Assembly: GCF_014647675.1 (NCBI RefSeq)
Contig: NZ_BMPQ01000003.1
Span: 1 to 64,000, forward strand
Origin: Streptomyces flaveus
GTDB lineage: Bacteria > Actinomycetota > Actinomycetes > Streptomycetales > Streptomycetaceae
Reading direction: 5' to 3'
DNA: 64,000 nt
Position numbers and translations under genes: made by a program. The stretch's first letter is position 1. Every line of letters starts with the position of its first letter. Positions 29,928 to 38,617 of the stretch are shown in pieces. Below the pieces are notes generated by a model. The model saw only the letters and a program-made list of their open reading frames with translations. It made no database searches and was not told where the DNA came from.

Positions 29928-30785
29928 TCAGGGCTGCTGGGTGCGCGGGTGCTCGAACGTAACCGCCGTCTCGAAAGCCGCTCGGCGGGTGGCCCGGCGC
30001 AGGGCCTTGAGGATGGTTGGGCCCAGGGTGAGGGTCAGGGCGACGGTGATGGCCGCTCGGCCGAGGTCCCAGCCGAGGGAGGTGGCCAGGCAGTACGCGA
30101 GGAAGCGGGTCAGGTTGGTGGTGACGTCCGCGTCCGGGTTGAAGGCGACGCTCGACGTCAGTGCGTTCATGAAGGGCCAGCCGGCCAGGTTCATGAGCGT
30201 GCCGTAGGCGAAGGCCGCGACGAAGCCGTACGCGGCGAGCATGAGCAGCTCGGCTCGGCCGCGTAGCCGGTCGGGACCCGGTAGCAGGCCCGCGCCCATC
30301 GCGAACCAGCCCATGCTGAGCATCTGGAACGGCATCCACGGTCCGACCCCGCCGGTCAGCAGCGCGGACGCGAACATCGTGACCGCCCCGAGCACGAAGC
30401 CGAAGCCGGGGCCCAGCACCCTGCCGCTCAGCACCATCAGGAAGAACATCGGCTCGATCCCGGCCGTCCCGGCCCCGATCGGCCGCAACGCCGCCCCCGT
30501 CGCCGCCAGCACCCCGAGCATGGCCACGGCCTTCGCCCCGATCCCCGACTCCGAGACCGCCGCACCCACGACCCCGACCAGCAGCACCAGCAGCCCCGCG
30601 AACAACCAGGGCGCATCCTGTGCATGGGCGCTGACCTGGGACGTCGGCCCGGAGAAGAGGGGCCAGGTGAAGGCCGCGAGGCCGATGGCGCTGACGAGCG
30701 CGAGGGCGGCGACGGAGCGGGGGCCGAGTCGGATGGCGCGGGCTTGAGGGGTCGCGCGGGCTTGGAGGATCGACTGGGGGGTCAC
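29928..30785 (-). CDS. ECF transporter S component (predicted cobalamin or cobalt uptake)
   Basis: A 285-residue membrane protein with about seven spans. The N-terminal 30 residues are cytoplasmic. Conserved-looking features are AATGAALRPIGAGTAGIEPMFF and GFVLGAVTMFASALLTGG, similar to ECF S components whose alanine-rich helix contacts the T subunit. GTG 30785 overlaps the ATPase stop (GTGA). As the last gene of the B12-riboswitch operon it is the probable substrate-binding subunit. Cobalamin is inferred from the riboswitch, not from the protein. Confidence 0.8.
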   Translation of the reverse strand: MTPQSILQARATPQARAIRLGPRSVAALALVSAIGLAAFTWPLFSGPTSQVSAHAQDAPWLFAGLLVLLVGVVGAAVSESGIGAKAVAMLGVLAATGAALRPIGAGTAGIEPMFFLMVLSGRVLGPGFGFVLGAVTMFASALLTGGVGPWMPFQMLSMGWFAMGAGLLPGPDRLRGRAELLMLAAYGFVAAFAYGTLMNLAGWPFMNALTSSVAFNPDADVTTNLTRFLAYCLATSLGWDLGRAAITVALTLTLGPTILKALRRATRRAAFETAVTFEHPRTQQP

Positions 30786-32530
30786 GCCTTCGCCTCCCGG
30801 TCTGCCGTCGTCTCCCGGCCTTCCGGCTCCCGCTCCGTTGCGCCCACAGCAGCGCGTACCTGGGAGACCGTCAGCCATTTCTGCGGGGCCAGGATCTTCG
30901 CCACCTGCGGGGCGAAGGACGGGGACGCCATGACCACCTCGACGGTGGGGCCGTCGGCCACCGGTTCGCCGTCGGCCAGGATCACTACCCGGTGGGCGAG
31001 TTCGGCGGCCAGTTCCACGTCATGGGTGGCCAGGATGATGGCGTGGCCCGTGGTTGCCAGGTCCCGTAGGACTGTGACCAGGCGGGACTTGGCCGCGTAG
31101 TCGAGGCCGCGGGTCGGCTCGTCCAGGAGGAGGAGTGGGGGGCGGGCCGTGAGGACGAGGGCCAGGGCCAGGGTGAGTCGTTGGCCCTCGGAGAGGTCGC
31201 GGGGGTGGGTGTCGTCCGCGATTCCGGGGAGCAGTTCGGAGACGAGGGCGCGGCAGGTGCCCGGTTCCGCGTCCGCGTCGCGGTCCGCGGCCGTGCACTC
31301 GGCGGCCACCGTGTCCGCGTACAGCAGGTCGCGAGGCTCCTGCGGTACGAGGCCGACGCGGCGGACGAGTTCAGGGGGCGCCGTCCGGTGCGGTACGGCG
31401 CCACCGACCCGTACGGAACCCGACGCCGGCTCGACCAGCCCGACGAGTGCGCTGAGCAGCGTGGACTTTCCGGCCCCGTTGCGGCCCATGAGGGCGATGG
31501 TCTCGCCGGGGGCGACGGTCAGGGTGACGTCGTGGAGTGCCTCGATACGGCCTCGGCGGACGGTGAGGTGGTCGACCGCGGCAACTGCGGTTCCCGCCGG
31601 GGCAGTTGGTGTGTCGCGCTTGCGGAAGAGGCGGGAGCGGGGTGGTGCGGGGCGGGGTGCGGGCGCAGCCGGAGTCAGGCCTGCGGACTCGTCCTCGTAC
31701 GCCACCCCCTTCATCCCCTCCAGCCGTTCCCGCAGCGCCCCCGCCCTCCGGCGTGCGTCGCGCACCGTCAGCGGCAGCGGTGACCATCCGGCGAAGCGGC
31801 CCAGGGCGACGACCGGTGGGTACACGGGGGAGACGGCCATGACCTCGGACGGCGGGCCCAGCACGAGCGGGGCGCCCGGGGCCGGGAGGAGGGCGACCTG
31901 GTCGGCGTACTGGATGACGCGTTCCAGGCGGTGTTCGGCCATGAGGACCGTGGTGCCGAGGTCGTGGACGAGGCGTTGGAGGACGGCGAGGACCTCCTCC
32001 GCGGCGGCCGGGTCGAGCGCCGAGGTCGGCTCGTCGAGGACCAGGACCCTGGGGTGCGGGGTGAGGACCGAGCCGATCGCGACGCGCTGCTGCTGGCCGC
32101 CGGAGAGGGTGGCGATCGGGCGGTCGCGGAGGTCCGCGAGGCCCAGCAGGTCCAGGGTCTCCTCGACACGGCGGCGCATCACGTCCGGTGCGAGGCCCAA
32201 CGACTCCATCCCGTACGCGAGTTCGTCCTCGACCGTGTCCGTCACGAAGTGCGCGAGCGGGTCCTGGCCCACCGTGCCGACGACGTCGGCGAGTTCGCGC
32301 GGCTTGTGCGTACGGGTGTCCCGGCCGGCCACCGTGACGCGTCCGCGCAGGGTGCCGCCCGTGAAGTGCGGGACCAGACCGCTCACCGCTCCGAGGATCG
32401 TCGACTTACCGACTCCGGACGGCCCGACCAGCAGCACCAACTCGCCCTCTGGAACGGTGAGTTCAAGACCCCGTACGGTCGGCTCGGTCGCCCCGTCGTA
32501 CGTCACGGAGACATCCTCGAAGCGGATCAC
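30782..32530 (-). CDS. ECF transporter ATPase with two fused nucleotide-binding domains
   Basis: A 582-residue fusion of A1 and A2 subunits. Domain 1 (1-230): Walker A GPSGVGKST, signature LSGGQQQRVAIG, Walker B VLVLDEPTSALD. Domain 2 (about 325-550): Walker A GRNGAGKST, signature LSEGQRLTLALAL, Walker B LLLLDEPTRGLD. Both have H-loops (EHRLE, THDVE). GTG 32530 overlaps the T-component stop (GTGA); longer in-frame readings to 33709 are antisense or shadow sequence and rejected. It energises uptake with the T and S proteins. Confidence 0.93.
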   Translation of the reverse strand: MIRFEDVSVTYDGATEPTVRGLELTVPEGELVLLVGPSGVGKSTILGAVSGLVPHFTGGTLRGRVTVAGRDTRTHKPRELADVVGTVGQDPLAHFVTDTVEDELAYGMESLGLAPDVMRRRVEETLDLLGLADLRDRPIATLSGGQQQRVAIGSVLTPHPRVLVLDEPTSALDPAAAEEVLAVLQRLVHDLGTTVLMAEHRLERVIQYADQVALLPAPGAPLVLGPPSEVMAVSPVYPPVVALGRFAGWSPLPLTVRDARRRAGALRERLEGMKGVAYEDESAGLTPAAPAPRPAPPRSRLFRKRDTPTAPAGTAVAAVDHLTVRRGRIEALHDVTLTVAPGETIALMGRNGAGKSTLLSALVGLVEPASGSVRVGGAVPHRTAPPELVRRVGLVPQEPRDLLYADTVAAECTAADRDADAEPGTCRALVSELLPGIADDTHPRDLSEGQRLTLALALVLTARPPLLLLDEPTRGLDYAAKSRLVTVLRDLATTGHAIILATHDVELAAELAHRVVILADGEPVADGPTVEVVMASPSFAPQVAKILAPQKWLTVSQVRAAVGATEREPEGRETTADREAKA

Positions 32531-33642
32531 GACGGCTCCCTGGGGGCGATGAAGGACGGGGCGAGGCCGAGCAGGATCGCGGCGGCCGGCCAGAGGGGGA
32601 GGGTGGGGGACGTCAGGGGTACGACGCCGGGGTGCAGGGCGGCGGAGTCGTACGCGGCGTACAGGATCAGCAGCGCCGCGACCCCCGCGCCGGACGCGGC
32701 GACCAGCCACGCCCGTACGCCCCACACGTCCGGCCGGTACCGCGTGCGCAGCGAGCGTCGGCCGCCGAGCCGGAGCCCCGCGAGGGCCGCGCCGAGTCCG
32801 GCGAGCAGCACGGGCAGGCCGTACGTGCCGCCTTCGGCGGTGAGCAGGCCGTACGTTCCCGCGCAGACGCCGACCAGGCCGCCGAGCGTGAGTACGGCGG
32901 TGGTGCGGCGGACGGCGGGCGCCACCTCGGCGCTGCGGCCGTAACCGCGGGCGTCCATCGCCGCCGCGAGCGCGACCGAGCGCTCCAACGCGCCCTCCAG
33001 GACCGGGAGTCCGACCTGGAGCAGTCCGCGTATCCCCTTGTCGGGTCGTCCGCGGAGGCGGCGTGCGGCGCGTAGGCGTTGGACGTCCGCGATCAGGTTC
33101 GGGGCGAAGGTGAGTGCGACGACCACGGCAACTCCCGCCTCGTACAAGGCGCCCGGGAGGGACTTGAGGAGGCGGGCGGGGTTGGCGAGGGCGTTCGCGG
33201 CGCCCACGCAGATGAGGAGCGTGGCCAGTTTCAGGCCGTCGTACAGCGCGAAGACCAGGCCCTCCGCGGTGACCCGGCCGCCGATGCGGATGCCCTGCGC
33301 CCAGTCGGGGAGGGGGAGTTCGGGGAGGGTGACGAGAGTGTGGGTGCCGGGGATGGGGGAGCCGAGGAAGACGGCGAAGACGAGGCGGATGGCGAGTACG
33401 GCGAGGGCGAGTTTGACGAAGGCGGTGTAGGAGCGGGACCAGGGGGATTGCATGCGGTGGGTGGCTATGACGTAGCCCGTCACCGCTATGAGGAGGCCGA
33501 GGAGGAGGGGGTTCGTGGTGCGGGAGGCGGCGGTGGCCAGGCCCAGGGACCAGAGCCACCAGGCGCCCGGGTGCAGGGCGTTCCGTCGTTGGGCCCTGCT
33601 TGCCTGCGCACCCGGTGCGGCGGGACGGCTGACCTCGCTCAT
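32527..33642 (-). CDS. ECF transporter T component (CbiQ family)
   Basis: About 371 residues with six to eight spans. The CbiQ coupling helices carry AARRLRGRPD and AAMDARGYGRSAEV. The AMDARGYG form is the family's A-R-G signature that contacts the ATPases. The C-terminal 100 residues add further spans (VLLAGLGAALAGLRLGGRR). ATG 33642 has GGTGG upstream; a GTG at 33651 lies 2 bases after the previous stop and is equally possible. It couples the double ATPase to the S component. Confidence 0.88.
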   Translation of the reverse strand: MSEVSRPAAPGAQASRAQRRNALHPGAWWLWSLGLATAASRTTNPLLLGLLIAVTGYVIATHRMQSPWSRSYTAFVKLALAVLAIRLVFAVFLGSPIPGTHTLVTLPELPLPDWAQGIRIGGRVTAEGLVFALYDGLKLATLLICVGAANALANPARLLKSLPGALYEAGVAVVVALTFAPNLIADVQRLRAARRLRGRPDKGIRGLLQVGLPVLEGALERSVALAAAMDARGYGRSAEVAPAVRRTTAVLTLGGLVGVCAGTYGLLTAEGGTYGLPVLLAGLGAALAGLRLGGRRSLRTRYRPDVWGVRAWLVAASGAGVAALLILYAAYDSAALHPGVVPLTSPTLPLWPAAAILLGLAPSFIAPREPS

Positions 33643-33653
33643 CGCGTCCACCG

Positions 33654-34340
33654 TCAGCCGCTGCGCCGCCGACGCGTCTGCCAGACCGCCGCCGCGCCCA
33701 GCACGGCAACGGCCCCGATGCCCGCGAGCAGGCCCAGCGACGGGCCCTGGTCGTCGGAGTCGCTCTTGCCGGAGGCGCTCGTATCGCGAGGAGTGGCCGA
33801 AGGCGTCGTAGTCGGCTCCGTGGCCGAGATCTGTTCGCCGCAACCCGTACGCGGGTAGCCCGCGATGGCGCACAGCAGGGCGTTCGTGTCGTAGCGGAGC
33901 GGCTTCGCGACCGTGGCGAGGGCGTCCGCCGTCGTCGCGTCCTCGGGGACGCGGGCGCAGGCCGTACGCGGACGGGGCGGTGTCTCGCCGGACGGCGCGT
34001 CCGCGCTCGTGCCGAAGTCGAGGACCAGGGCGACCCGTTTCGAGCCGTCCCGCGCGGGCGTCTTCGCGCAGATCGTCGCGAACTCCGCGGCCCCGCGCGG
34101 CTTCGCGGCGTCCCGGGAGTCCTCGCTCACCGAGAAGCGGAAGCCCTGTACGTCGCCGTCGGAGGGGCTGGCGGTCGACGGGCCCTGGGTCGCGTACACC
34201 CAGGTGTCGCCGTCGCGGTCCCAGAAGGACCAGTAGCGATAACCGGCCGCGTGGGCCTGCCCCGACGAGGCGAGCATGGTGATGACGGCGAACAGTGGGG
34301 CCAGGACCAGCAGGAACGTACGACGGCGGAGGCGGATCAC
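33654..34340 (-). CDS. SCO2322-like secreted, C-terminally anchored protein
   Basis: A 228-residue protein. The signal peptide (1-31) ends QAHAAG. The mature part starts YRYWSFWDRDGDTWVYATQG, and DGDVQGFRFSVSED follows. Four cysteines occur in two well-separated pairs. A Thr/Ser/Asp-rich stalk leads to a C-terminal span (GLLAGIGAVAVLGAAAVWQ) and RRRR. This matches what I recall of the SCO2322 family. Its constant place beside the repeat-type receptor suggests a partner in ligand capture. GTG 34340 overlaps the receptor stop (GTGA). Confidence 0.8.
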   Translation of the reverse strand: MIRLRRRTFLLVLAPLFAVITMLASSGQAHAAGYRYWSFWDRDGDTWVYATQGPSTASPSDGDVQGFRFSVSEDSRDAAKPRGAAEFATICAKTPARDGSKRVALVLDFGTSADAPSGETPPRPRTACARVPEDATTADALATVAKPLRYDTNALLCAIAGYPRTGCGEQISATEPTTTPSATPRDTSASGKSDSDDQGPSLGLLAGIGAVAVLGAAAVWQTRRRRSG

Positions 34341-35611
34341 GGCTGCGGCTGCTTCTTGTTGCGGCTGCTGATCAGGAAGCCGACGCCGATGCCGCCGACC
34401 AGGCCGACGCCGACGATCCACCAGACGCTGACGCCGCTGTCCTCGTCCTGGTCCTTCTCCTTGCTGGGGACGGCGGTGTCGGTGGCGGTGGCGTTCGAGC
34501 CCGCCGGGCCGGTCGCGCCGAGCTGCTTCACCAGGTCCACGCCGCCGAAGTCGCGCGGGTCGGTACCCGTCGCGTGCGCGGCGAAGATCAGCTGTGCGTA
34601 CGCGGCCGGGCCGCTCTGCGCCGCCCAGGCGCGGGAGTTCTTCTCCAGCCAGGCGAGCGCCTTCGTGGCGTCGGCGGTCCGGCCCGCGGCGGCGAGCGCG
34701 ACGACCGCGTCGGCGGTGTTGCCGTGGTCGGGCTGGTCCTCGGCGCCTGCGAGGGCGGACTTCAGGTAGCCGTCCTTGGCGATCGCGTCGGCGAGATACA
34801 AGGCACCGTTCGTAGCCGCGTTCTCGCGCGTAAAAGAGTCACCGCGTACGCACTTCTCGGAACCCTTCGTGGTGTCCCCGGCCTCCGTCACCAGCCCCTT
34901 CCCCAGCGCGCCGAGCACACCCGCCGCCGTGGCGTCCGCGTTCGCGACGAGCTTGCCCTTCTTGTCGGGCTGGAAGGCGAACGCGCCCCCGCCGTCCTCC
35001 TCGCACGGAACGGAGAGCGTGAGCAGGGCGTCGTACGGAGTCTTCTCCTCGTTCGTCAGCTGGTCCTCGGGGTCGCTGTCCGCGGATTCCAGGGCGCTGA
35101 TCACGACGGAGGTCGAGTTCGCGTCGCTGGCTCCGCCCGGGGCGTACCCCCAGCCGCCGTCCGCGTTCTGCACGGACTTCAGCCACTTCACGGCGGCGCC
35201 GGTCACGGCGTCATCGGCGCCCAGCGCCTCCAGGGCCTGCACCGCGGCGGCCGTACTGTTCGTGTCGACCATCGTCTTGGCATCGCACTTCACGCTCACG
35301 TCCGCGCGGTACGGCGCGAACGCCCCGCTCTCACACTGCTGCCCGACCAGCCAGTCGACGGCCGACTTCGCGGGCTTCACACCCACGGTGTGCTGGGCGA
35401 GTAGCGCGAGCGACTGCCGCCATACGCCGTCGTACGTCGGATCGGCGCTGCCGAACAGCCCGGACGGCAACGCCTTGGACGACGGCGACGGGGAGGGCGA
35501 CTCGGCGGCGAGGGCGACCGGCGCGCATGCCGCACCGATCACGGCGGTGGCGGCCAGTACCGCGGCGCTACGGCGAACAATCATGATCGGCGAGTGCCTC
35601 TCTGAGCTCAT
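34337..35611 (-). CDS. Surface-anchored alpha/alpha-repeat (prenyltransferase/squalene-oxidase-type) protein, transcobalamin-like
   Basis: A 424-residue protein. The signal peptide (about 1-35) ends ALAAE, a Pro/Ser linker follows, then helical-hairpin repeats (about 55-355). The repeats are of terpenoid-cyclase/prenyltransferase type: WLVGQQCESGAFAPY, STAAAVQALEAL, WLKSVQNADGGWGY, NSTSVVISALES and GNTADAVVALAAAG. A C-terminal span (VSVWWIVGVGLVGGIGVGFL) and basic tail anchor it. It lacks DxDD or zinc-site motifs, so catalysis is unlikely. Intrinsic factor and transcobalamin use the same alpha6/alpha6 fold to hold B12, and the leader carries a B12 riboswitch. A cobalamin-capture receptor is the best inference. 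Confidence 0.82.
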   Translation of the reverse strand: MSSERHSPIMIVRRSAAVLAATAVIGAACAPVALAAESPSPSPSSKALPSGLFGSADPTYDGVWRQSLALLAQHTVGVKPAKSAVDWLVGQQCESGAFAPYRADVSVKCDAKTMVDTNSTAAAVQALEALGADDAVTGAAVKWLKSVQNADGGWGYAPGGASDANSTSVVISALESADSDPEDQLTNEEKTPYDALLTLSVPCEEDGGGAFAFQPDKKGKLVANADATAAGVLGALGKGLVTEAGDTTKGSEKCVRGDSFTRENAATNGALYLADAIAKDGYLKSALAGAEDQPDHGNTADAVVALAAAGRTADATKALAWLEKNSRAWAAQSGPAAYAQLIFAAHATGTDPRDFGGVDLVKQLGATGPAGSNATATDTAVPSKEKDQDEDSGVSVWWIVGVGLVGGIGVGFLISSRNKKQPQP

Positions 35612-35612
35612 C

Positions 35613-35840
35613 GGCTCTCCCTACAGGGAGCCGGGCAGCCCAGAGCCCCGGGCGGCTCGGCTCCGTATGCCTCGACGGTGCCGGTCACCGGCGATTCCCG
35701 GTGACGCGAGCCGGTCACTTCCGCACGAGGCATTCCGGCTCACCGCCCGTTGCTCTGCTCTGATGCGCTGGGCGATTCACGGCTGCGGGTCAGCGCCGGT
35801 TTTGCACCGGCTTCCCCCCGTACGAGCGTGATGACGACCT
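35613..35840 (-). promoter_or_regulatory. Cobalamin riboswitch with ribosome-site-sequestering hairpin
   Basis: Read on the minus strand, 35822-35778 gives the core GGGAAGCCGGTGCAAAACCG followed by CGCTGACCCGCAGCCG. The B12-box-like GAGCCGGAATGCCTC is at 35741-35727. A GTCACCGG/CCGGTGAC hairpin lies at 35684-35705. Just before the ATG, 35613-35632 folds into GGCTCCCT/AGGGAGAGCC and hides the ribosome-binding site, so control is probably translational. A TACAGT -10-like box on the minus strand (35845-35850) may start the transcript. B12 should switch the operon off. Confidence 0.92.
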
Positions 35841-35931
35841 GTTTACTGTACCGGCCCGTAGGGAGACGCTGAGGCCTGGCTATGTGGCGCCGGTTCGGCG
35901 ACTCCGTACGCTGCTGAGCCAGCCTCCGCCC

Positions 35932-37026
35932 TCACGCCGCCACATACGTCACCGGATCGCTCCCCGTAACCGCCTCCGCCCGCCCCAGTTTCACCAGTCG
36001 CCGCAGATGGGCCTCAGCCTCCGAGACGGCGATGTTCCGTGAGCCGTACGGGATTTGGGCCCAGGGGCGGTTCCACTCCATGCGTTCGGCCAGCTGCCAG
36101 GGGGTGAGGGGAGTGGTGAGGAGGGAGAGGAGGTCGGTCAGGCGGGACTCGTGGTGGGTCAGCAGTTCCCGTACGCGGGACGGGGCGTCGGTGAAGGCGT
36201 GCTGGTGGGCCGGGAGGACCTCGGCGGGGGCCAGGCGGCCGATGCGTTCGAGGGAGGCGAGGTAGTCGCCGAGGGGGTCCATGACCGTGGCGTCGTCGGG
36301 GTCCTCGTACAGGCCGATGTGCGGGGTGATCTCCGGGAGGAGGTGGTCGCCGGAGAACAGGCGGCCCTTGCCGGGGAGTTGGGCCGGGTGGTCCTCCTCC
36401 AGGTGGAGGCAGACGTGGCCCGGAGTGTGGCCGGGCGTCCAGATCGCGCGGAGTCGACGGCCCGCGAGGTCGAGGAGTTCGCCGGGGACTATCTCGCGGT
36501 CGGGGAGGGCGGGGGAGAGGCCGGGGAGGTTGCGGGGCTGGGCTGTGCGCATGGGCGCCACGTGTTCCTCGGGCGCGCCGGCGGCTGTCAGCTTGTCCGT
36601 CATGTACGTGAACCAGCGCTCCGGCCGCGTCCCGCGCGTGCGCCGCACGATCGAGGCGTCCGCCTCGTGCATCGCGACCCAGGCGCCGGAGGCCTCCCGT
36701 ACCTTGCCGGAGAGTCCGTGGTGGTCGGGGTGGTGGTGGGTGATGACGACCCCGTGGATCTCGGATGCCGAAGTGCCGCACCCGGCAAGGCCGTTGGCCA
36801 GTGTCTCCCAGGACTCGGGATCGTCCCAGCCCGTGTCGACCAGGACCGGGCCGCGGTCGGTGTCGAGCACGTACACCAGCGTGTAGCCGAGCGGGTTGTC
36901 CGGAATGGGGACCCTGATGGACCGTACGCCCCCGCCATGGTCGGTCACTTGCGTCATCGATTCCCCGTCCATCGATTCCCCATCCTGGTCCTCATCCTGC
37001 TCCTCTTCGACATGGCCATTGCTCAT
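35932..37026 (-). CDS. MBL-fold metallo-hydrolase
   Basis: A 364-residue beta-lactamase-fold hydrolase. The metal motif is VITHHHPDHHGLSG (His97, His99, Asp101, His102). LVDTGWDDPESW is upstream, IWTPGHTPGHVCLHLEEDH supplies the next His, and LFSGDHLLPEITPHIGLYED the bridging Asp. The C-terminal 80 residues form a winged-helix-like LACTB2-type extension (LTTPLTPWQLAERMEW). LACTB2-like enzymes cleave thioesters or RNA; an acyl-CoA thioesterase role would suit the neighbours. Start 37026 is 7 bases from a KstR-like box. ATG 36957, with GGGGAA upstream, is an alternative. Confidence 0.85.
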   Translation of the reverse strand: MSNGHVEEEQDEDQDGESMDGESMTQVTDHGGGVRSIRVPIPDNPLGYTLVYVLDTDRGPVLVDTGWDDPESWETLANGLAGCGTSASEIHGVVITHHHPDHHGLSGKVREASGAWVAMHEADASIVRRTRGTRPERWFTYMTDKLTAAGAPEEHVAPMRTAQPRNLPGLSPALPDREIVPGELLDLAGRRLRAIWTPGHTPGHVCLHLEEDHPAQLPGKGRLFSGDHLLPEITPHIGLYEDPDDATVMDPLGDYLASLERIGRLAPAEVLPAHQHAFTDAPSRVRELLTHHESRLTDLLSLLTTPLTPWQLAERMEWNRPWAQIPYGSRNIAVSEAEAHLRRLVKLGRAEAVTGSDPVTYVAA

Positions 37027-37032
37027 GGTAAC

Positions 37033-37050
37033 TAGAACTGGTATCAGTTC
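37033..37050. promoter_or_regulatory. KstR-like box between MBL hydrolase and aldehyde dehydrogenase
   Basis: TAGAACTGGTATCA (37033-37046) matches TnnAACnnGTTnnA with one mismatch. It overlaps a perfect GAACTG-GTAT-CAGTTC palindrome (37035-37050). It serves divergent promoters of the hydrolase and the aldehyde dehydrogenase operon. Confidence 0.6.
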
Positions 37051-37150
37051 CTCGTACGCATCTGAAACAGCGTCAGAAAGTGTCAGTACCTGAGATCAGT
37101 AACTGAGATCAGCAACTGGGATCGCCCGGCTCCGCAGGAGGCAGTCGCTC

Positions 37151-38614
37151 ATGACCGAGCTCGTGGAACACGGACAGCTGTTCATCGGCGGGGAGTTGAC
37201 GGACCCCCTGGGCCAGGACGTCATCGAGGTGGTCTCGCCGCACACGGAAGAGGTCATCGGGAGGGTGCCGCACGCCTCGGCGGCCGATGTGGACCGGGCG
37301 GTCGCGGCGGCGCGTACGGCGTTCGACGAGGGGCCCTGGCCTCGTATGACCCTTGACGAGCGGATCGAGGTCATCAGCAGGATCAAGGACGCGTTCGCCG
37401 TACGGCACGAGGAGATCGCCCGCGTCATCTCCTCCGAGAACGGCACTCCGTACACCTCCTCCGTGATGGTGCAGGCGCTCGCCTCGATGATGGTGTGGGA
37501 CGCGGCGATCACCACCGCGCGCGGCTTCACGTACGAGGAGCAGCGCGACGGCGTGCTCGGGAAGATCCTGGTGCGGCGCGAACCCGTCGGTGTGGTCGCG
37601 GCCGTCGTGCCGTGGAACGTGCCGCAGTTCACGGCCGCCGCCAAACTCGCGCCCGCGCTGCTCGCGGGCTGCACCGCGATCCTGAAGGTGTCGCCCGAAA
37701 CCCCGCTCGACGCCTATTTGTTGGCGGAGATCGCGGCCGAGGCCGGGCTGCCGGAGGGTGTGCTGTCGATCCTGCCCGCCGACCGTGAGGTGAGTGAGTA
37801 CCTGGTCGGGCATCCGGGGGTCGACAAGGTGTCCTTCACCGGGTCGGTCGGCGCCGGAAAGCGGGTCATGGAGGTCTGCTCGCGCAACCTCACCCGCGTC
37901 ACTCTCGAACTGGGCGGTAAGTCGGCCGCGGTGATCCTGCCGGACGCCGACGCCCAGACGGCGGTGGGCGGCATCGCGCCCTTCGCGTGGATGATCAACG
38001 GGCAGGCGTGCGTCGCCCAGACCCGCATCCTCGTGCCGCGCTCCCGCTACGACGAGTTCGCCGAGGCCTTCGCCGCCGTCGCGGGCGCGCTGAAGATCGG
38101 CGATCCGCTCGACCCGGCCACCGAACTCGGCCCGCTGGTCGCCCGGCGTCAGCAGCAGCGTTCCCTCGACTACATCCGCATCGGCCAGGAGGAGGGCGCC
38201 AAGATCCTCACCGGTGGCGGGCGTCCGGCCGGCTTCGACAAGGGCTGGTACGTCGAGCCGACGCTCTTCGGCGACGTCGACAATTCCATGCGGATCGCTC
38301 GCGAGGAGATCTTCGGGCCGGTCATCTGCCTCATCCCGTACGGCGACGAGAGCGAGGCTGTGAAGATCGCGAACGACTCGGAGTACGGGCTGAGCGGCAG
38401 CGTGTGGACCGCGGACGTCGAGCGCGGCATCGAGGTCGCGCGTCAGGTCCGTACAGGCACGTACTCCGTCAACACCTTCAGCCTCGACATGCTCGGCCCG
38501 TTCGGCGGCTACAAGAACTCCGGTCTTGGGCGGGAGTTCGGGCCCGAGGGGTACGGCGAGTACTTCGAGCACAAGATGATCCACCTGCCCAACGGCTACG
38601 AGGGTGAGGCCTAG
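37151..38614 (+). CDS. NAD(P)+-dependent aldehyde dehydrogenase
   Basis: A 487-residue enzyme of full family length. VVAAVVPWNVPQ is the cofactor region, FTGSVGAGKRVME the turn, Glu253 in VTLELGGKSA the general base, and Cys287 in MINGQACVAQTRI the nucleophile. EIFGPVICLIPY is near the end. The stop is followed after 3 bases by a ferredoxin gene. Beside KstR and CYP125-type genes it is well placed to oxidise the aldehyde made by the P450 at a side-chain terminus to the acid; that assignment is inferred. Start ATG 37151 follows AGGAGG. Confidence 0.9.
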   Translation: MTELVEHGQLFIGGELTDPLGQDVIEVVSPHTEEVIGRVPHASAADVDRAVAAARTAFDEGPWPRMTLDERIEVISRIKDAFAVRHEEIARVISSENGTPYTSSVMVQALASMMVWDAAITTARGFTYEEQRDGVLGKILVRREPVGVVAAVVPWNVPQFTAAAKLAPALLAGCTAILKVSPETPLDAYLLAEIAAEAGLPEGVLSILPADREVSEYLVGHPGVDKVSFTGSVGAGKRVMEVCSRNLTRVTLELGGKSAAVILPDADAQTAVGGIAPFAWMINGQACVAQTRILVPRSRYDEFAEAFAAVAGALKIGDPLDPATELGPLVARRQQQRSLDYIRIGQEEGAKILTGGGRPAGFDKGWYVEPTLFGDVDNSMRIAREEIFGPVICLIPYGDESEAVKIANDSEYGLSGSVWTADVERGIEVARQVRTGTYSVNTFSLDMLGPFGGYKNSGLGREFGPEGYGEYFEHKMIHLPNGYEGEA

Positions 38615-38617
38615 AAG

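Noticed and set aside
32531..33709. N-terminal extension of the ECF ATPase frame
   Set aside because: It overlaps the T-component gene in another frame and has Pro/Arg-rich nonsense composition. GTG 32530 directly precedes the ABC fold.
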